Shown here: piece after piece, positions 16,914 to 26,226 of the stretch
How positions within the stretch are numbered: position 1 is the stretch's first letter
How the letters are laid out: each line of letters opens with the position of its first letter
Assembly (NCBI RefSeq): GCF_002929825.1
Contig: NZ_PJJN01000027.1
Coordinates: forward strand, 1 to 64,000
Source of the DNA: Cryobacterium sp. Y29
GTDB lineage: Bacteria > Actinomycetota > Actinomycetes > Actinomycetales > Microbacteriaceae
Direction of reading: 5' to 3'
DNA length: 64,000 nucleotides
Notes under the pieces: model-generated
Databases searched by the model: none
Seen by the model: the letters and a program-made list of their open reading frames with translations, nothing else
Told to the model about the DNA's origin: nothing
Made by a program: the position numbers and the translations under genes

Positions 16914-17879
16914 ATGAACAAAATCATCGGTCAGGTAAATGGGCAGGAATCCCCGCGATACGCCGGGCTGACCACCTTCGCCCGACTCCCTCGACGCGAG
17001 GATGTCGAGAACTTTGACATCGCAGTCGTGGGGATCCCCTTCGATGCCGGGGTCACATTTCGGCCCGGAGCGAGATTCGGACCGTCCGCGATCCGGGAAG
17101 CATCGCGACTGCTGCGTCCCTACAACCCTGCCCTGGAAAACAGACCTTTCTCTGATTCACAGGTGGTGGACGCCGGAGACATTGACTGCAACCCGTTCGA
17201 CATACCCAAGGCACTGTCACAAATCGAGGCGGGGCTGGCTGAACTCATGTCAAACGGAGCCCCCGTGGTTTCACTCGGCGGTGACCACACGATCGCCTTG
17301 CCCGCTCTCCGCGCTGCCCACCGCGAGCACGGTCCGCTCGCCTTGGTCCATTTCGACGCGCACCTTGACACGTGGGACACCTACTTCGAAATGCCGTACA
17401 CACATGGCTCTCCTTTTCGTCGTGCGTCCGAAGAGGGCCTCATTCGCAAGGACCGCTCGGTTCATGTTGGCGTGCGTGGCTCGCTCTACGATGAAAAAGA
17501 CCTCATCGATGACAAGGAATTGGGTTTCACGATCGTCAGTTGCCGTGATTTCGACCGTATCGGAGTGGATGGCATCCTCGAACGTGTCCTCGAACGGGTA
17601 GGCGACACCCCTCTTTACGTCTCCGTGGATATCGACGTCCTCGACCCGGCACACGCGCCGGGGACAGGAACACCGGAAGCAGGTGGGATGACCAGTCGTG
17701 AACTCTTGGCCGTCGTGCGTGGTCTTCGGCACAACAAGATCGTCGCGGCAGACATCGTGGAAGTGGCACCAGCCTATGATCACGCAGCGATCACCTCGGT
17801 GGCAGCGGCAAATCTCGCCTACGAGTTCATCAGCATCATGGCCGAGCAACAGGAGACGCGTCCATCCCGATCGAAATAG
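16914..17879 (+). CDS. Ureohydrolase (agmatinase/guanidino-acid hydrolase family)
   Basis: A protein of about 321 residues with all the manganese-binding motifs of the arginase/agmatinase family: SLGGDHTIALP, VHFDAHLDTWD and VSVDIDVLDPAHAPGTGTPE. Such enzymes release urea from agmatine, guanidinobutyrate, guanidinopropionate or guanidine. The middle and C-terminal motifs look like the agmatinase (SpeB) branch rather than arginase. The start at 16914 gives the usual N-terminus; an ATG/GTG at 16884 is possible. The exact substrate cannot be told from sequence alone. Confidence 0.85.
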   Translation: MNKIIGQVNGQESPRYAGLTTFARLPRREDVENFDIAVVGIPFDAGVTFRPGARFGPSAIREASRLLRPYNPALENRPFSDSQVVDAGDIDCNPFDIPKALSQIEAGLAELMSNGAPVVSLGGDHTIALPALRAAHREHGPLALVHFDAHLDTWDTYFEMPYTHGSPFRRASEEGLIRKDRSVHVGVRGSLYDEKDLIDDKELGFTIVSCRDFDRIGVDGILERVLERVGDTPLYVSVDIDVLDPAHAPGTGTPEAGGMTSRELLAVVRGLRHNKIVAADIVEVAPAYDHAAITSVAAANLAYEFISIMAEQQETRPSRSK

Positions 17880-18384
17880 CCGTGACGAGGAAACAGAACC
17901 GTCTGACCGCCCGGGAATCAGATCGCTCACGAGTAATGGCAGGCGAGAAGAACTGGCACGAATCTGGCCAGTCGGCCGGCTCGGGCCGATCAAAAGAATG
18001 AACCGTTGAACCGGCTCGGTGTTCATGCAGCAGCGAAGCAGCGTGCGTGGTGAGCGGTCAACACTTTTCGGGATGGGCGGGTAGCTGTATTCATTGGCGG
18101 CGGCGATGAACTTCTGGGGCGTCCAGGTGGCTCACTACCTGCCGGCGACGAGGATATGGCCGCCCAGTGGGTTCGGACCGTCGCCGGCGCGGACGTGCAC
18201 GTCGGCGGTTTCCACGGCGCGGAACGGAATCATCGGTGTAGCACGAGCCCGTTCCCCTTGGAAAAAAACGACGGAAATTCGTCTCCGACGGGCGTTCAGG
18301 GTCGACTTAGTACGCAGAAAATAGTGCAGTGTGATAGAAAAGATCCAGCACATATGAGTGCCCACCAGTGAGCAGTGGAGTTCC
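17880..18384. other. Intergenic region without clear gene
   Basis: About 500 bases without a convincing gene. On the minus strand, from about 18250 to 18135, a short frame ending AVETADVHVRAGDGPNPLGG looks protein-like and may be the tail of a lost gene; I cannot name it. A possible weak hairpin (TCGGCC and GGCCGA) lies near 17972-17989, downstream of the ureohydrolase gene. Confidence 0.4.
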
Positions 18385-19626
18385 GTGTCCAATCGCAAGA
18401 AAAACACAGCTGTGACGAGCGCGGTTGCACGAGTGAATCAAACCGCAATCATTGAGGAGTTACGGAAATCAGGCGCACTTTCCCGGCAGCAACTCTCAGT
18501 CCGGACAGGTCTGAGTTCCGCGACGATCAATAGGCTCACGGCAGTGCTGATCGAGGAGGGCAGCGTTCGCGCGGCAGGACACGAGCCTTCCACGGGTGGT
18601 CGGCCATCCATTCTGTTGAGTTACGCCGGGGGATCGAAGCTGGTCGCAGCCATACAGCTGCATCCGGACCGCGCCGCGGGGCTCCTCATGGATTTTGACG
18701 GGAAAGTCGTCTATCGTCGCGAAGCGCTCTTCAGGCCACGGCAGTTCCCGCTCGGTGGCGACGCAACCGATGACGCAACGGCGATCCCGGCTGATCGCGA
18801 AGCGCATCTCAAGTCGACCCTCGACCTCTTCGATCATCTGATCGCCACCTCCAAAAGCATGGGTTCTCCATGCCTTGCCGTTGGTGTGGCCGTACCGGGA
18901 GTTGTCTCCGGACCTCACGGTACGGTCGGGCACACAACGGAGCTCGGCTGGTCTGACGTGCCATTGGGGCGCTTGTTGCGTGAACGATCAGCAGTACCGG
19001 TGGTCGTCGAGAATGATGCCAACGCGTTGGCATTCGGGGAACTCCACCGGGGAGCCGGCCGAGGATTGCAAAGTCTTGTCGCTCTCTTTCTTGAAAATGG
19101 CCTTGGCGCCGGAATCATCACAAACGGTGAGCTGCACCGGGGTGCCCTCGGCGAAGCCGGTGAAATCGGATACCTGCTGATGGATCGAGCGTCCCTGACG
19201 CATTCGAAGGCCCACCCCGAGTTGGGCGATCTCGAGGATCGAATCGGCCCACGCGCGCTCACCCGAAGAGCACGTGACAAGGGCATACCGATACCTCCCA
19301 CGGGCCTGATGACGGCCGACGACATCTTCGGGATTGCCGATGACGGCAACGTTGCCGCTCGGGAGATCGCCGAGGAGATCCTCGACATGGTGGCAATAGC
19401 GATTGCCGCGATCGTCATCATTCTTGACCCGGAACTGGTGGTCGTCGGCGGCGGACTGGTCGGCGTGACGAACCGTGTGATCCCCGGCATCCAGGAACGA
19501 CTCACCGGGCGAATCATCCGCGTTCCGCGGCTGGAGGCGGCGACCAGACGGGAAGATTCCGTCATTCTCGGTGCGGCCGAGCTGGCAGCTGCTGAAGTCA
19601 ACGGGTTTGCCTACCTGGCGGGTTAG
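18385..19626 (+). CDS. ROK-family transcriptional regulator
   Basis: A protein of about 413 residues: an N-terminal winged helix (residues about 20-75; SGALSRQQLSVRTGLSSATI) joined to a ROK sugar-kinase-like domain (VGVAVPGVVSG, VVVENDANALAFGELHRGAG, GALGEAGEIGYL). The usual ROK zinc motif CxCGxxGC is missing. It lies directly upstream of a kinase, sugar importer and SIS isomerase and most likely represses them until the sugar or sugar phosphate binds. GTG at 18385 has GGAG 5 bases upstream and is preferred over 18358. Confidence 0.85.
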   Translation: MSNRKKNTAVTSAVARVNQTAIIEELRKSGALSRQQLSVRTGLSSATINRLTAVLIEEGSVRAAGHEPSTGGRPSILLSYAGGSKLVAAIQLHPDRAAGLLMDFDGKVVYRREALFRPRQFPLGGDATDDATAIPADREAHLKSTLDLFDHLIATSKSMGSPCLAVGVAVPGVVSGPHGTVGHTTELGWSDVPLGRLLRERSAVPVVVENDANALAFGELHRGAGRGLQSLVALFLENGLGAGIITNGELHRGALGEAGEIGYLLMDRASLTHSKAHPELGDLEDRIGPRALTRRARDKGIPIPPTGLMTADDIFGIADDGNVAAREIAEEILDMVAIAIAAIVIILDPELVVVGGGLVGVTNRVIPGIQERLTGRIIRVPRLEAATRREDSVILGAAELAAAEVNGFAYLAG

Positions 19627-19729
19627 CCGTTCGCGATCACTGCTGCCATTCCGGAGCCAGACGGGGCGCGATTGCGCATGGGCTCATAATGCCGCCGGCT
19701 TCAGTCCGGGTGCTATCGGGAGGATTCGC

Positions 19730-19770
19730 TTGACAGGCGAGGGCGGTTGTGGATAAGTTCTAAACAACTT
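19730..19770 (+). promoter_or_regulatory. Promoter and possible operator of the sugar operon
   Basis: TTGACA at 19730-19735 is a perfect -35 box; 17 bases further ATAAGT is a weak -10. The inverted repeat AAGTT, six bases, AACTT (19755-19770) overlaps the -10 region in AT-rich DNA, fitting binding of the ROK repressor. Transcription would then lead into the kinase gene at 19842. Confidence 0.55.
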
Positions 19771-19841
19771 CTTATCACTATGATATGAAAGTTGTCGACG
19801 GGCCAGCACATCGGCTCACTTCACGCGGGGGTGGGGGAAGA

Positions 19842-20774
19842 ATGTACGTTGGCATCGACATCGGTGGAACCAAAACGCACACCCGCGTCGAGGCCAACGG
19901 TGAAACCGTGTTGGACACCACCGTGCTCACGAGTTCCTGGCGACGGGGCGGCTTGCTCGATGACGTGGGCAACGCCACGAGACTTCTCGGGTTGTTCGCC
20001 ACAGTTCCTCAGTCCGATACCGCGCCTCTGGCCCTGGGCGCCCACGGGCTGGACAGCGCCTGGCAGTGCGCTGAGTTTGAGGCGCGTTTGACCTGCGAAC
20101 GGCCTGGTCCGGTACGTGCAGTCAATGACGTGGAGCTGGTTGGCCCGGCAGCGGGCTACGACACGGCAATTGCAGTGATCGCCGGAACCGGCTCTCGGAT
20201 TGTCGCGCACGATGTCACCGGCGCGGTGGTCTCGGCGGGGGGATATGGTCACTTTCTGGGCGACCCGGGAAGCGCCCCGGCCTTGGCGCGCGATGCTGTG
20301 CGGGCCGTGCTCTGGGCACGCGATGAAGGCTGCGCTCCTGGCCTGCTGAGCCACGCTCTCATGGAACATTTCGGCGTCGACGATGAAGTTGCGATGTCCT
20401 ACGAGTTTGCCGCCGATTCTCGGCTCACCACTTGGGGAGCGCTTGCGCCCTTGCTGTTCACGGCCGCCGATGCGGGAAGCCGCCTGGCGGCAACCGTGGT
20501 TGATGAAGCGGCGCGGGAACTCGCCACGGCGGTTGGCCTGGTGCGATCGAGAGGCGCCGTGGGCACCGACATCGTCTGTGCCGGCGGGGTCATCTCGAAC
20601 CAGCCACGCCTGTTTGGCGCCCTTGAGCGGCACATCGCGAATCTTGACCGCACCTTGACCCTGCGCCTGCTTCAGGTTGCTCCCGTTGCCGGCGCCATTG
20701 CGATCGCACGGCGGATGCACCCCTTACAGATCCCAATCACAAATCAGCTCGGCGAAACACGGAGGAACACATGA
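19842..20774 (+). CDS. BadF/BadG-type sugar kinase (N-acetylglucosamine kinase-like)
   Basis: A protein of about 310 residues that starts MYVGIDIGGTKTHTRV, the phosphate-1 motif of the ASKHA kinase fold, with further motifs VIAGTGSRIVAHD, GGYGHFLGDPGSA and CAGGVISNQP. This is the BadF/BadG/BcrA/BcrD family, to which N-acetylglucosamine kinases belong. It probably phosphorylates an imported amino sugar in the cytoplasm. The ATG at 19842 has GGGGGAAG directly upstream and fits the family start. The stop overlaps the binding-protein gene by four bases (ATGA). Confidence 0.82.
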   Translation: MYVGIDIGGTKTHTRVEANGETVLDTTVLTSSWRRGGLLDDVGNATRLLGLFATVPQSDTAPLALGAHGLDSAWQCAEFEARLTCERPGPVRAVNDVELVGPAAGYDTAIAVIAGTGSRIVAHDVTGAVVSAGGYGHFLGDPGSAPALARDAVRAVLWARDEGCAPGLLSHALMEHFGVDDEVAMSYEFAADSRLTTWGALAPLLFTAADAGSRLAATVVDEAARELATAVGLVRSRGAVGTDIVCAGGVISNQPRLFGALERHIANLDRTLTLRLLQVAPVAGAIAIARRMHPLQIPITNQLGETRRNT

Positions 20775-22075
20775 TCATCAAGAACGCACGCACTAACCGT
20801 CTCACCGTTGGCATCGGTCTCCTCTCGTTGGGCGCGCTTCTCCTCAGCGGCTGCAGCCTCACCGGAGCGAGCACGTCGAATGAGTCGAAGGAAGGGGACG
20901 GAACCGGCGCCATCAACGCCCTCTTCATGAAGCAGGCGGGCTACTCCGAAGACAACGTCAATGCCATGATCGCTGACTTTGAGTCCAAGAACCCGGACAT
21001 CACCGTGGAACCGACTTTCGTAGCCTATGAGGCGTTGCACGACAAGATCGTCACCTCGGCCCCGGCCGGAACCTATGACGTCGTTCACCTCGACGTGATC
21101 TGGCCCGCCGATTTCGCCTCCAAGGGCCTAATCACCGACGTTACGGACAGATTCCCGGCTACGTGGACCGACGAGATGCTGGGCGGGGCACTCACGTCCG
21201 CTGAATATCAGGGGAAGTACTACGGCGCTCCGTGGGGGCCCTCGACCAAGCTCTTCTACTTCAACAAAGAGATGGTTGCCGCCGTTGGGGCGACCGAGGC
21301 CGACCTCACAACCTGGGACGGCGCCCTCGCCGTGGCCACCAAGATCAAGGCTGCCGGACTGGCTGAGTACCCCTTCTCATGGAGCTGGTCACAGGCTGAA
21401 GCTCTCATCTGCGATTATGCGCAGCTTCTCGGCGCCTTCGGGGGAGCCTTCACCGATGCGGATGGCAAGCTCGTTGTCAACGACGCGGCCGGGGTAGAAG
21501 CACTCACCTGGATGAAGAAGACCATCGACGACGGCTTGACCGATCCCGCTTCCATCACGTTCCTGGAAGATGACGTCAGCAAGTCCCTTTCCGCGGGAAA
21601 GACCGCGATGGCACTCAACTGGGAGTCGACCTTTCGCGACTCAAACGACGCGTCGATCTCGACCGTTGTCGGCAAGGTCGGCGTTCTTCCGACCCCCGCA
21701 GGTCCGACGGGCGAGCACCCTGGCGTGAATGGTTCGATGGCGCTCTCAATCGGAGCCCAATCCACGAACCAAGCGGCAGCTTGGAAGTTCATCGAGTACA
21801 TGACCAGCCAAAGCGTGCAGGAACAGTATGTGACGAGCTCGATGACGAACTGGAAGTCGAGCTACACCAAGACTGACCTCGCCGCTTCAAACCCTGAGGT
21901 GTTCGCCGCCGCCGGCGTCGCGTACGACACGATGATCCTGCGCCCGACGGTGGCCAACTACAACTCGGTGTCGCAGATTCTGCAGGTCGAGATCCAGAAT
22001 GCGCTGCTCGGCAAGAAGACGCCGCAGCAGGCGATGGACGACGCAGTCGAGGCCGCTAACGCGACCATCGGCTAG
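20771..22075 (+). CDS. Sugar ABC importer, substrate-binding lipoprotein
   Basis: A 434-residue family 1 extracellular solute-binding protein. It starts with a lipoprotein signal (LLSGCS, Cys near residue 28) and carries the typical segments YDVVHLDVIWPADFASKG and GKYYGAPWGPSTKLFYFNK, plus C-terminal repeats TMILRPTVANYNSVSQ. It is anchored on the outer face of the membrane and hands sugar to the two permeases encoded next. No ATPase lies in this cluster, so it must share a general MsiK/MalK-type ATPase encoded elsewhere, as is common in actinobacteria. Confidence 0.88.
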   Translation: MIIKNARTNRLTVGIGLLSLGALLLSGCSLTGASTSNESKEGDGTGAINALFMKQAGYSEDNVNAMIADFESKNPDITVEPTFVAYEALHDKIVTSAPAGTYDVVHLDVIWPADFASKGLITDVTDRFPATWTDEMLGGALTSAEYQGKYYGAPWGPSTKLFYFNKEMVAAVGATEADLTTWDGALAVATKIKAAGLAEYPFSWSWSQAEALICDYAQLLGAFGGAFTDADGKLVVNDAAGVEALTWMKKTIDDGLTDPASITFLEDDVSKSLSAGKTAMALNWESTFRDSNDASISTVVGKVGVLPTPAGPTGEHPGVNGSMALSIGAQSTNQAAAWKFIEYMTSQSVQEQYVTSSMTNWKSSYTKTDLAASNPEVFAAAGVAYDTMILRPTVANYNSVSQILQVEIQNALLGKKTPQQAMDDAVEAANATIG

Positions 22076-23040
22076 TGAACATGTCAGTCGCCAACGCCAA
22101 AACACCCCCAAGCCCTCCGGCCGCACCGTTGCGACGGGTTCGCATGGTACGGTCGAAGCGAGAGAACCAGGCACGACTAGCTTTCTGGTTACTCATTCCG
22201 GCGGGCGTGGCAGTTTTCGGGGTGATCGTTTACCCGATCCTTCGAACCCTGTTAATCTCCTTTTTCGAGGTCACCTCGGCGTTGGCGACTGACACCCCGT
22301 TCGTGGGGTTCAATAACTATCTGGAGGTTCTCTCCAACAGCACGTTTTGGGCGTCAATGGGGCGCACGCTCTATTTCACTTTGATATCGACGTCACTGGA
22401 GTTGTGCCTCGGCCTCCTTCTGGCCGGGCTGCTCAACGCGAAGCTTCGTGCCCGCTGGCTGTTTCGTGCCATCGTGGTCATCCCATGGGCCATCCCCACG
22501 ATCGTCAGTGCGGCCATGTGGAAGGGTGTTTTCAACGCCCAGTACGGCCCCCTCAACGCGATGCTCAGCCAACTCGGAATCATCGACCAGTACCAGGCCT
22601 GGTTGGGCGATCCGACAACCGCCCTCAACATGGTGATTCTGGCGGATGTCTGGAAATCCACTCCGCTCGTTGCCTTCTTTTTGCTCGCCGGACTCACGGC
22701 CATCCCGAATGAACTGTATGAAGCGGCAAAGCTCGATCGGGCAAGTTGGCCGCGCATCTTTCGATCGATCGTGTTGCCGATGCTCATCCCGTCAATTTCT
22801 ATTGTGCTGGTGCTGCGCACAGTTGAAGCCTTCAAAGTGTTCGACATCATTTATGTCATGACAAGAGGTGGCCCGGTCAACGGAACCCAGACCATCGCCT
22901 ACTACGCCTATACAACGGCGTTCTCAGATCAGAACTTCGGGGTGGGGTCGGCCTTGTCCTACGTGATCGTGATCGTCATCCTCGCACTGAGCGCAATCTA
23001 TCTTCGACTGCTTCGCCGGTCGGAAATGAGTCTCCTGTGA
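22075..23040 (+). CDS. Sugar ABC importer permease, MalF type
   Basis: A permease of about 320 residues with six hydrophobic helices and the cytoplasmic EAA loop (YEAAKLDRASWPRIFRSIVLP) that contacts the ATPase. The charged N-terminus of about 30 residues precedes the first helix. The GTG start shares one base with the stop of the binding-protein gene; an ATG at 22081 is equally possible. It pairs with the MalG-type permease encoded four bases overlapping downstream. Confidence 0.87.
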   Translation: MNMSVANAKTPPSPPAAPLRRVRMVRSKRENQARLAFWLLIPAGVAVFGVIVYPILRTLLISFFEVTSALATDTPFVGFNNYLEVLSNSTFWASMGRTLYFTLISTSLELCLGLLLAGLLNAKLRARWLFRAIVVIPWAIPTIVSAAMWKGVFNAQYGPLNAMLSQLGIIDQYQAWLGDPTTALNMVILADVWKSTPLVAFFLLAGLTAIPNELYEAAKLDRASWPRIFRSIVLPMLIPSISIVLVLRTVEAFKVFDIIYVMTRGGPVNGTQTIAYYAYTTAFSDQNFGVGSALSYVIVIVILALSAIYLRLLRRSEMSLL

Positions 23041-23885
23041 AGCGGGCCCAGCGCAATTCTGTTCTGGTGCATGTGGCGGCCATCGTCACCTCAGTCGTCA
23101 TTCTTGCCCCGTTCCTCTGGATGGTCATGGCGAGCATCACGCCACAGCGAATCCTCATCACAACTCCGCTGCAGTGGATTCCAGACGAATTAGACCTCAG
23201 TCGTTACGTGCAAATCTTTACCGGCGGCTCTGAGGGCGTCGGGGCAACGTTTCGTGCCGCCATGTTGAACTCCATCATTGTGGCCGTGGGAACCGTCACA
23301 ATCTCGATGATCGTCGGCATTCTGGGCGCTTACGCATTCGCCCGCTTGAAGTTTCGCTTTCGGCGCGCCATTCTCATGACATTTCTGGCGTCGTACATGC
23401 TGCCGCAGATTGCCCTACTGATTCCGCTGTATCTCATCCTCAACACCGCAGGCCTCTTGAACACGAAGACGGGTCTGATCCTGGTGGATTGCGCGATCGT
23501 AATTCCCTTTGTGCTTTGGGTGCTGAGCAACTACTTCATGACCATCCCCGAGGAGTTGGAAGAAGCTGCGCGGATCGACGGCACGACCCGGCTGGGGGCG
23601 TTGTTCTGGGTGGTCCTGCCCGCCGCCAAGCCCGGATTGTTTGCCGCAATCATGTTCGCTTTCCTTCTGGCGTGGGACGAGTTCATGTACGCACTCATCT
23701 TCACGTCGTCGGATGTCGCCAAAACGCTGCCCGTCGCGCTCAGCGAATTCGCCGGTCGTTACACCACAGACTTCGGGCTGGTCGCAGCGGGCGGCATTCT
23801 TGCGGCACTTCCGCCACTGATCGTGGCCGTGATTTTTCAGCGTTATATCGTCAGTGGCATGGCCTCCGGCGCCGTCAAAGGATAG
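23037..23885 (+). CDS. Sugar ABC importer permease, MalG type
   Basis: A 282-residue permease of the MalG type with six helices and the EAA motif EEAARIDGTTRLGALFWVVLP. GTG start within the overlap GTGA with the preceding permease gene, indicating translational coupling. Its stop is followed after 8 bases by the SIS gene. Together with the MalF-type protein it forms the membrane pore of the sugar importer. Confidence 0.87.
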   Translation: MKRAQRNSVLVHVAAIVTSVVILAPFLWMVMASITPQRILITTPLQWIPDELDLSRYVQIFTGGSEGVGATFRAAMLNSIIVAVGTVTISMIVGILGAYAFARLKFRFRRAILMTFLASYMLPQIALLIPLYLILNTAGLLNTKTGLILVDCAIVIPFVLWVLSNYFMTIPEELEEAARIDGTTRLGALFWVVLPAAKPGLFAAIMFAFLLAWDEFMYALIFTSSDVAKTLPVALSEFAGRYTTDFGLVAAGGILAALPPLIVAVIFQRYIVSGMASGAVKG

Positions 23886-23893
23886 GAAACTGC

Positions 23894-24961
23894 ATGTCAG
23901 GCAAAGCACCATTCGTCGACGCAATGATGAAGCAACCCACAACCCTGCAACTCGCGTATGACACTCTCATCGCCGACCTAGAACAGGGCAACCTGTCCCG
24001 TTGGCACGCGGACGAAACCATAGCGGTGATCGCGATGGGTGCTTCCGGCCATTCCGGTCAGGCAGTCGTGTCGCTCCTGTCCCAGGCTGGTTACCGTGCG
24101 GTGAGTTTGACAGCTTCAGACGTGCTCCGGGGGGCGGTTGGCTTTCAGCCGGCAGAGCACTACATCATCGTGTCGGAGTCTGGGCGAAGCCCCGAAACGA
24201 TCGAAGCGGCTCGCCGTCTGACACCGGGATCACGAGTCGGAATCAGCAACTTTCCCAAGGCTCAAATTGCCGAGGTCATCGACGTGGCGCTCGGCCTTGG
24301 CGGCTTCGAGGACTCCCCGGTGTACACCGCTGGTTACACAGCGACGCTCATGGCGTATGCATTACTCTTCGAAAAGGTCGGGGTACTCCCCGCCGACCCC
24401 AACGTGCCGCGCATTCCTGAGATCGTTAAGGACGCGCTCTTGGAACTGGCACCCGTGGCCCGAGCCATCTCGAGCCTGGTGGCCGAAGCGACCGCCATTG
24501 ACGTGATCGGCCAGGGCACTTCGTTTGCGTCGGCCCTAGAGACCGCGCTCATGATTCGCGAGGGCTTGCGAATTCCCACGGGATCTTTTGAAACGTACGA
24601 ATTCCTTCACGGACCGATGGAATCTGCCTCCGCGGGAACGGTCGTGCTCATCTTCGGAGACGAACGCGAACTGGCCATCCCTGGTTCAATCCTCGATGCC
24701 GGCGTTCACGTCGTCGTTATTACGACAGCACATGAGGTGCCGAACGAGGGGCACCCGAACCTCACGATAGTTCGTTTGAGCAGCAACTTGACTGGGTTTG
24801 TACGCCCCATTATTGAAGTCGTCTTCGCCCAGCTGCTACTCGCGGAAGCGATCGTGCACAAACCGTTTGCAATTGAAAAGTTCATATATGAACAGCCGGA
24901 TACCAAGATCCCGATTGCTGGCTGGGCAAGCGCCGACGACAAGACAGTGCCTCACGGGTAG
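23894..24961 (+). CDS. Double SIS-domain sugar phosphate isomerase/deaminase
   Basis: A 355-residue protein with two SIS domains, like the C-terminal half of GlmS but without a glutaminase domain. The first carries SESGRSPETIEAARRL and the second VIGQGTSFASALETALMIREG and YEFLHGPMES, the GlmS/AgaS-like binding loops. Such proteins isomerise or deaminate amino-sugar phosphates. As last gene of the kinase and importer operon it probably converts the phosphorylated sugar to fructose 6-phosphate or a similar product. The exact sugar is not readable. The long upstream extension of the frame to 23489 lies within the permease gene and is not coding. Confidence 0.83.
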   Translation: MSGKAPFVDAMMKQPTTLQLAYDTLIADLEQGNLSRWHADETIAVIAMGASGHSGQAVVSLLSQAGYRAVSLTASDVLRGAVGFQPAEHYIIVSESGRSPETIEAARRLTPGSRVGISNFPKAQIAEVIDVALGLGGFEDSPVYTAGYTATLMAYALLFEKVGVLPADPNVPRIPEIVKDALLELAPVARAISSLVAEATAIDVIGQGTSFASALETALMIREGLRIPTGSFETYEFLHGPMESASAGTVVLIFGDERELAIPGSILDAGVHVVVITTAHEVPNEGHPNLTIVRLSSNLTGFVRPIIEVVFAQLLLAEAIVHKPFAIEKFIYEQPDTKIPIAGWASADDKTVPHG

Positions 24962-25103
24962 TAGGCGATTGGAACGATTTCGTCCCTAGCCTGGAACGGC
25001 CCAGATGAAGACCGGAAAGTCCCCAGTCGTAACAAGGCCTCCCAAATAAGCTGAAACACCCACAGCGGATGGGTGCGGATAGCTGCACAATCCATGCGAA
25101 CAG

Positions 25104-25133
25104 TCAGGGCCTTCGAGAAATCGGAGGCCCTGA
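25104..25133 (+). terminator. Hairpin between sugar operon and cytochrome b gene
   Basis: A perfect 9-base stem (TCAGGGCCT and AGGCCCTGA) with a 12-base loop, 140 bases after the SIS gene. No T-run follows, so termination efficiency is uncertain. It closes the sugar operon or insulates the next gene. Confidence 0.5.
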
Positions 25134-25281
25134 GTCGTTAAGGAACCAGGCGGTCCGCATGCAAAGAGCCCTCGTCGCCGACAATATGACCTACCGCGTC
25201 AGTGATCGACACCGGAGGCAGACTGGCCAGTAACCTTACGGGGACGCTGTGGGAATCCGCCCGAGCGCGGAACGGATCACC

Positions 25282-26226
25282 ATGACGACGGGTGCCTCTC
25301 GGCTGAGCCTGGTTCGGCCGAACCGGTGGTTTTGGCTCGCCTGGGTTGTGCCTGCCGTGCTCGTCACTCTGGCACTCGTTGTGCTCGCGGCAAATGGGAT
25401 TCGGGGCCTTCCGCAAGTCGAATCGTTTCTGCGTAGCTACCCTGGAGTCTCGACGCACCTCGCCGCCACCCCGGTGGGAATACCGGCCTGGCTGGCCTGG
25501 CAACACGGTCTCAATGCCTTCTTCATTCTGTTCGTCATTCGTACCGGCTGGCAGGTGCGTACGACGAAACGTCCGTCCATTTTTTGGACGCGTACGAACA
25601 CCGGGTTGTTCCGCACGAAGAATCCCCCGATTCGAATCACCCTCAACCTCTGGCAGCACATCGTCTTCGACACCCTCTGGGCTGTCAACGGCATAGTCTT
25701 CTATGTTCTGCTGTTTGCGACCGGTCAATGGCTGCGCCTGGTGCCCACCAACTGGGACGTCTTCCCCAACGCGGTGTCGGCCGGCCTGCAGTATGCCTCG
25801 CTCAATTGGCCGACCGGCACCGGCTGGGTGTACTACAACGCCCTCCAGCTGCTCAGCTACTTCGTCGTGGTGTTCCTTGCGGCGCCGATCGCGCTCGTGA
25901 CCGGCCTGCGCATGTCACCGGGCCTGTCCGCCCGGTTTCGCCGCCTGGATCGCGTCTTTCCCTTGCCCGTTGCGCGCAAACTGCACTTTGCGGTGCTGAT
26001 CTTCTTCGTGGCGTTCATTGCCATTCACGTGACGCTCGTACTCACGACCGGTGCCCGCGCAAACCTCAACCACATGTATGCCGCGCGCAATGATGACGGA
26101 TGGACCGGCGTCTGGATCGTCGTTGCCGCCCTGCTGGTCACGGCCGGAATTTGGGTGGGCGCGCGTCCGGCGGTCGTGCGTGCAATCGCGGCTCGCAGCG
26201 GCCGCATCATTCACCGGAAGCGCTAA
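25282..26226 (+). CDS. Cytochrome b561-type membrane protein
   Basis: A protein of about 314 residues with five to six hydrophobic helices and paired histidines at positions suited for haem b: WQHGLNAFF, NLWQHIVFD, and ARKLHFAVL with FIAIHVTLV. It resembles the cytochrome b subunit of formate dehydrogenases and thiosulfate reductases, but no oxidoreductase subunit is encoded beside it. Its partner is unknown. The ATG at 25282 is taken; GTG at 25249, with GGGGA upstream, would add 11 residues. It converges with the EI24 gene with a 4-base overlap of the ends. Confidence 0.7.
   Translation: MTTGASRLSLVRPNRWFWLAWVVPAVLVTLALVVLAANGIRGLPQVESFLRSYPGVSTHLAATPVGIPAWLAWQHGLNAFFILFVIRTGWQVRTTKRPSIFWTRTNTGLFRTKNPPIRITLNLWQHIVFDTLWAVNGIVFYVLLFATGQWLRLVPTNWDVFPNAVSAGLQYASLNWPTGTGWVYYNALQLLSYFVVVFLAAPIALVTGLRMSPGLSARFRRLDRVFPLPVARKLHFAVLIFFVAFIAIHVTLVLTTGARANLNHMYAARNDDGWTGVWIVVAALLVTAGIWVGARPAVVRAIAARSGRIIHRKR

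Noticed and set aside
18094-18407. Overlapping short frames on both strands upstream of the ROK gene
   Set aside because: The minus frame looks partly protein-like, but has no start signal or recognisable family; noted only as a possible remnant.
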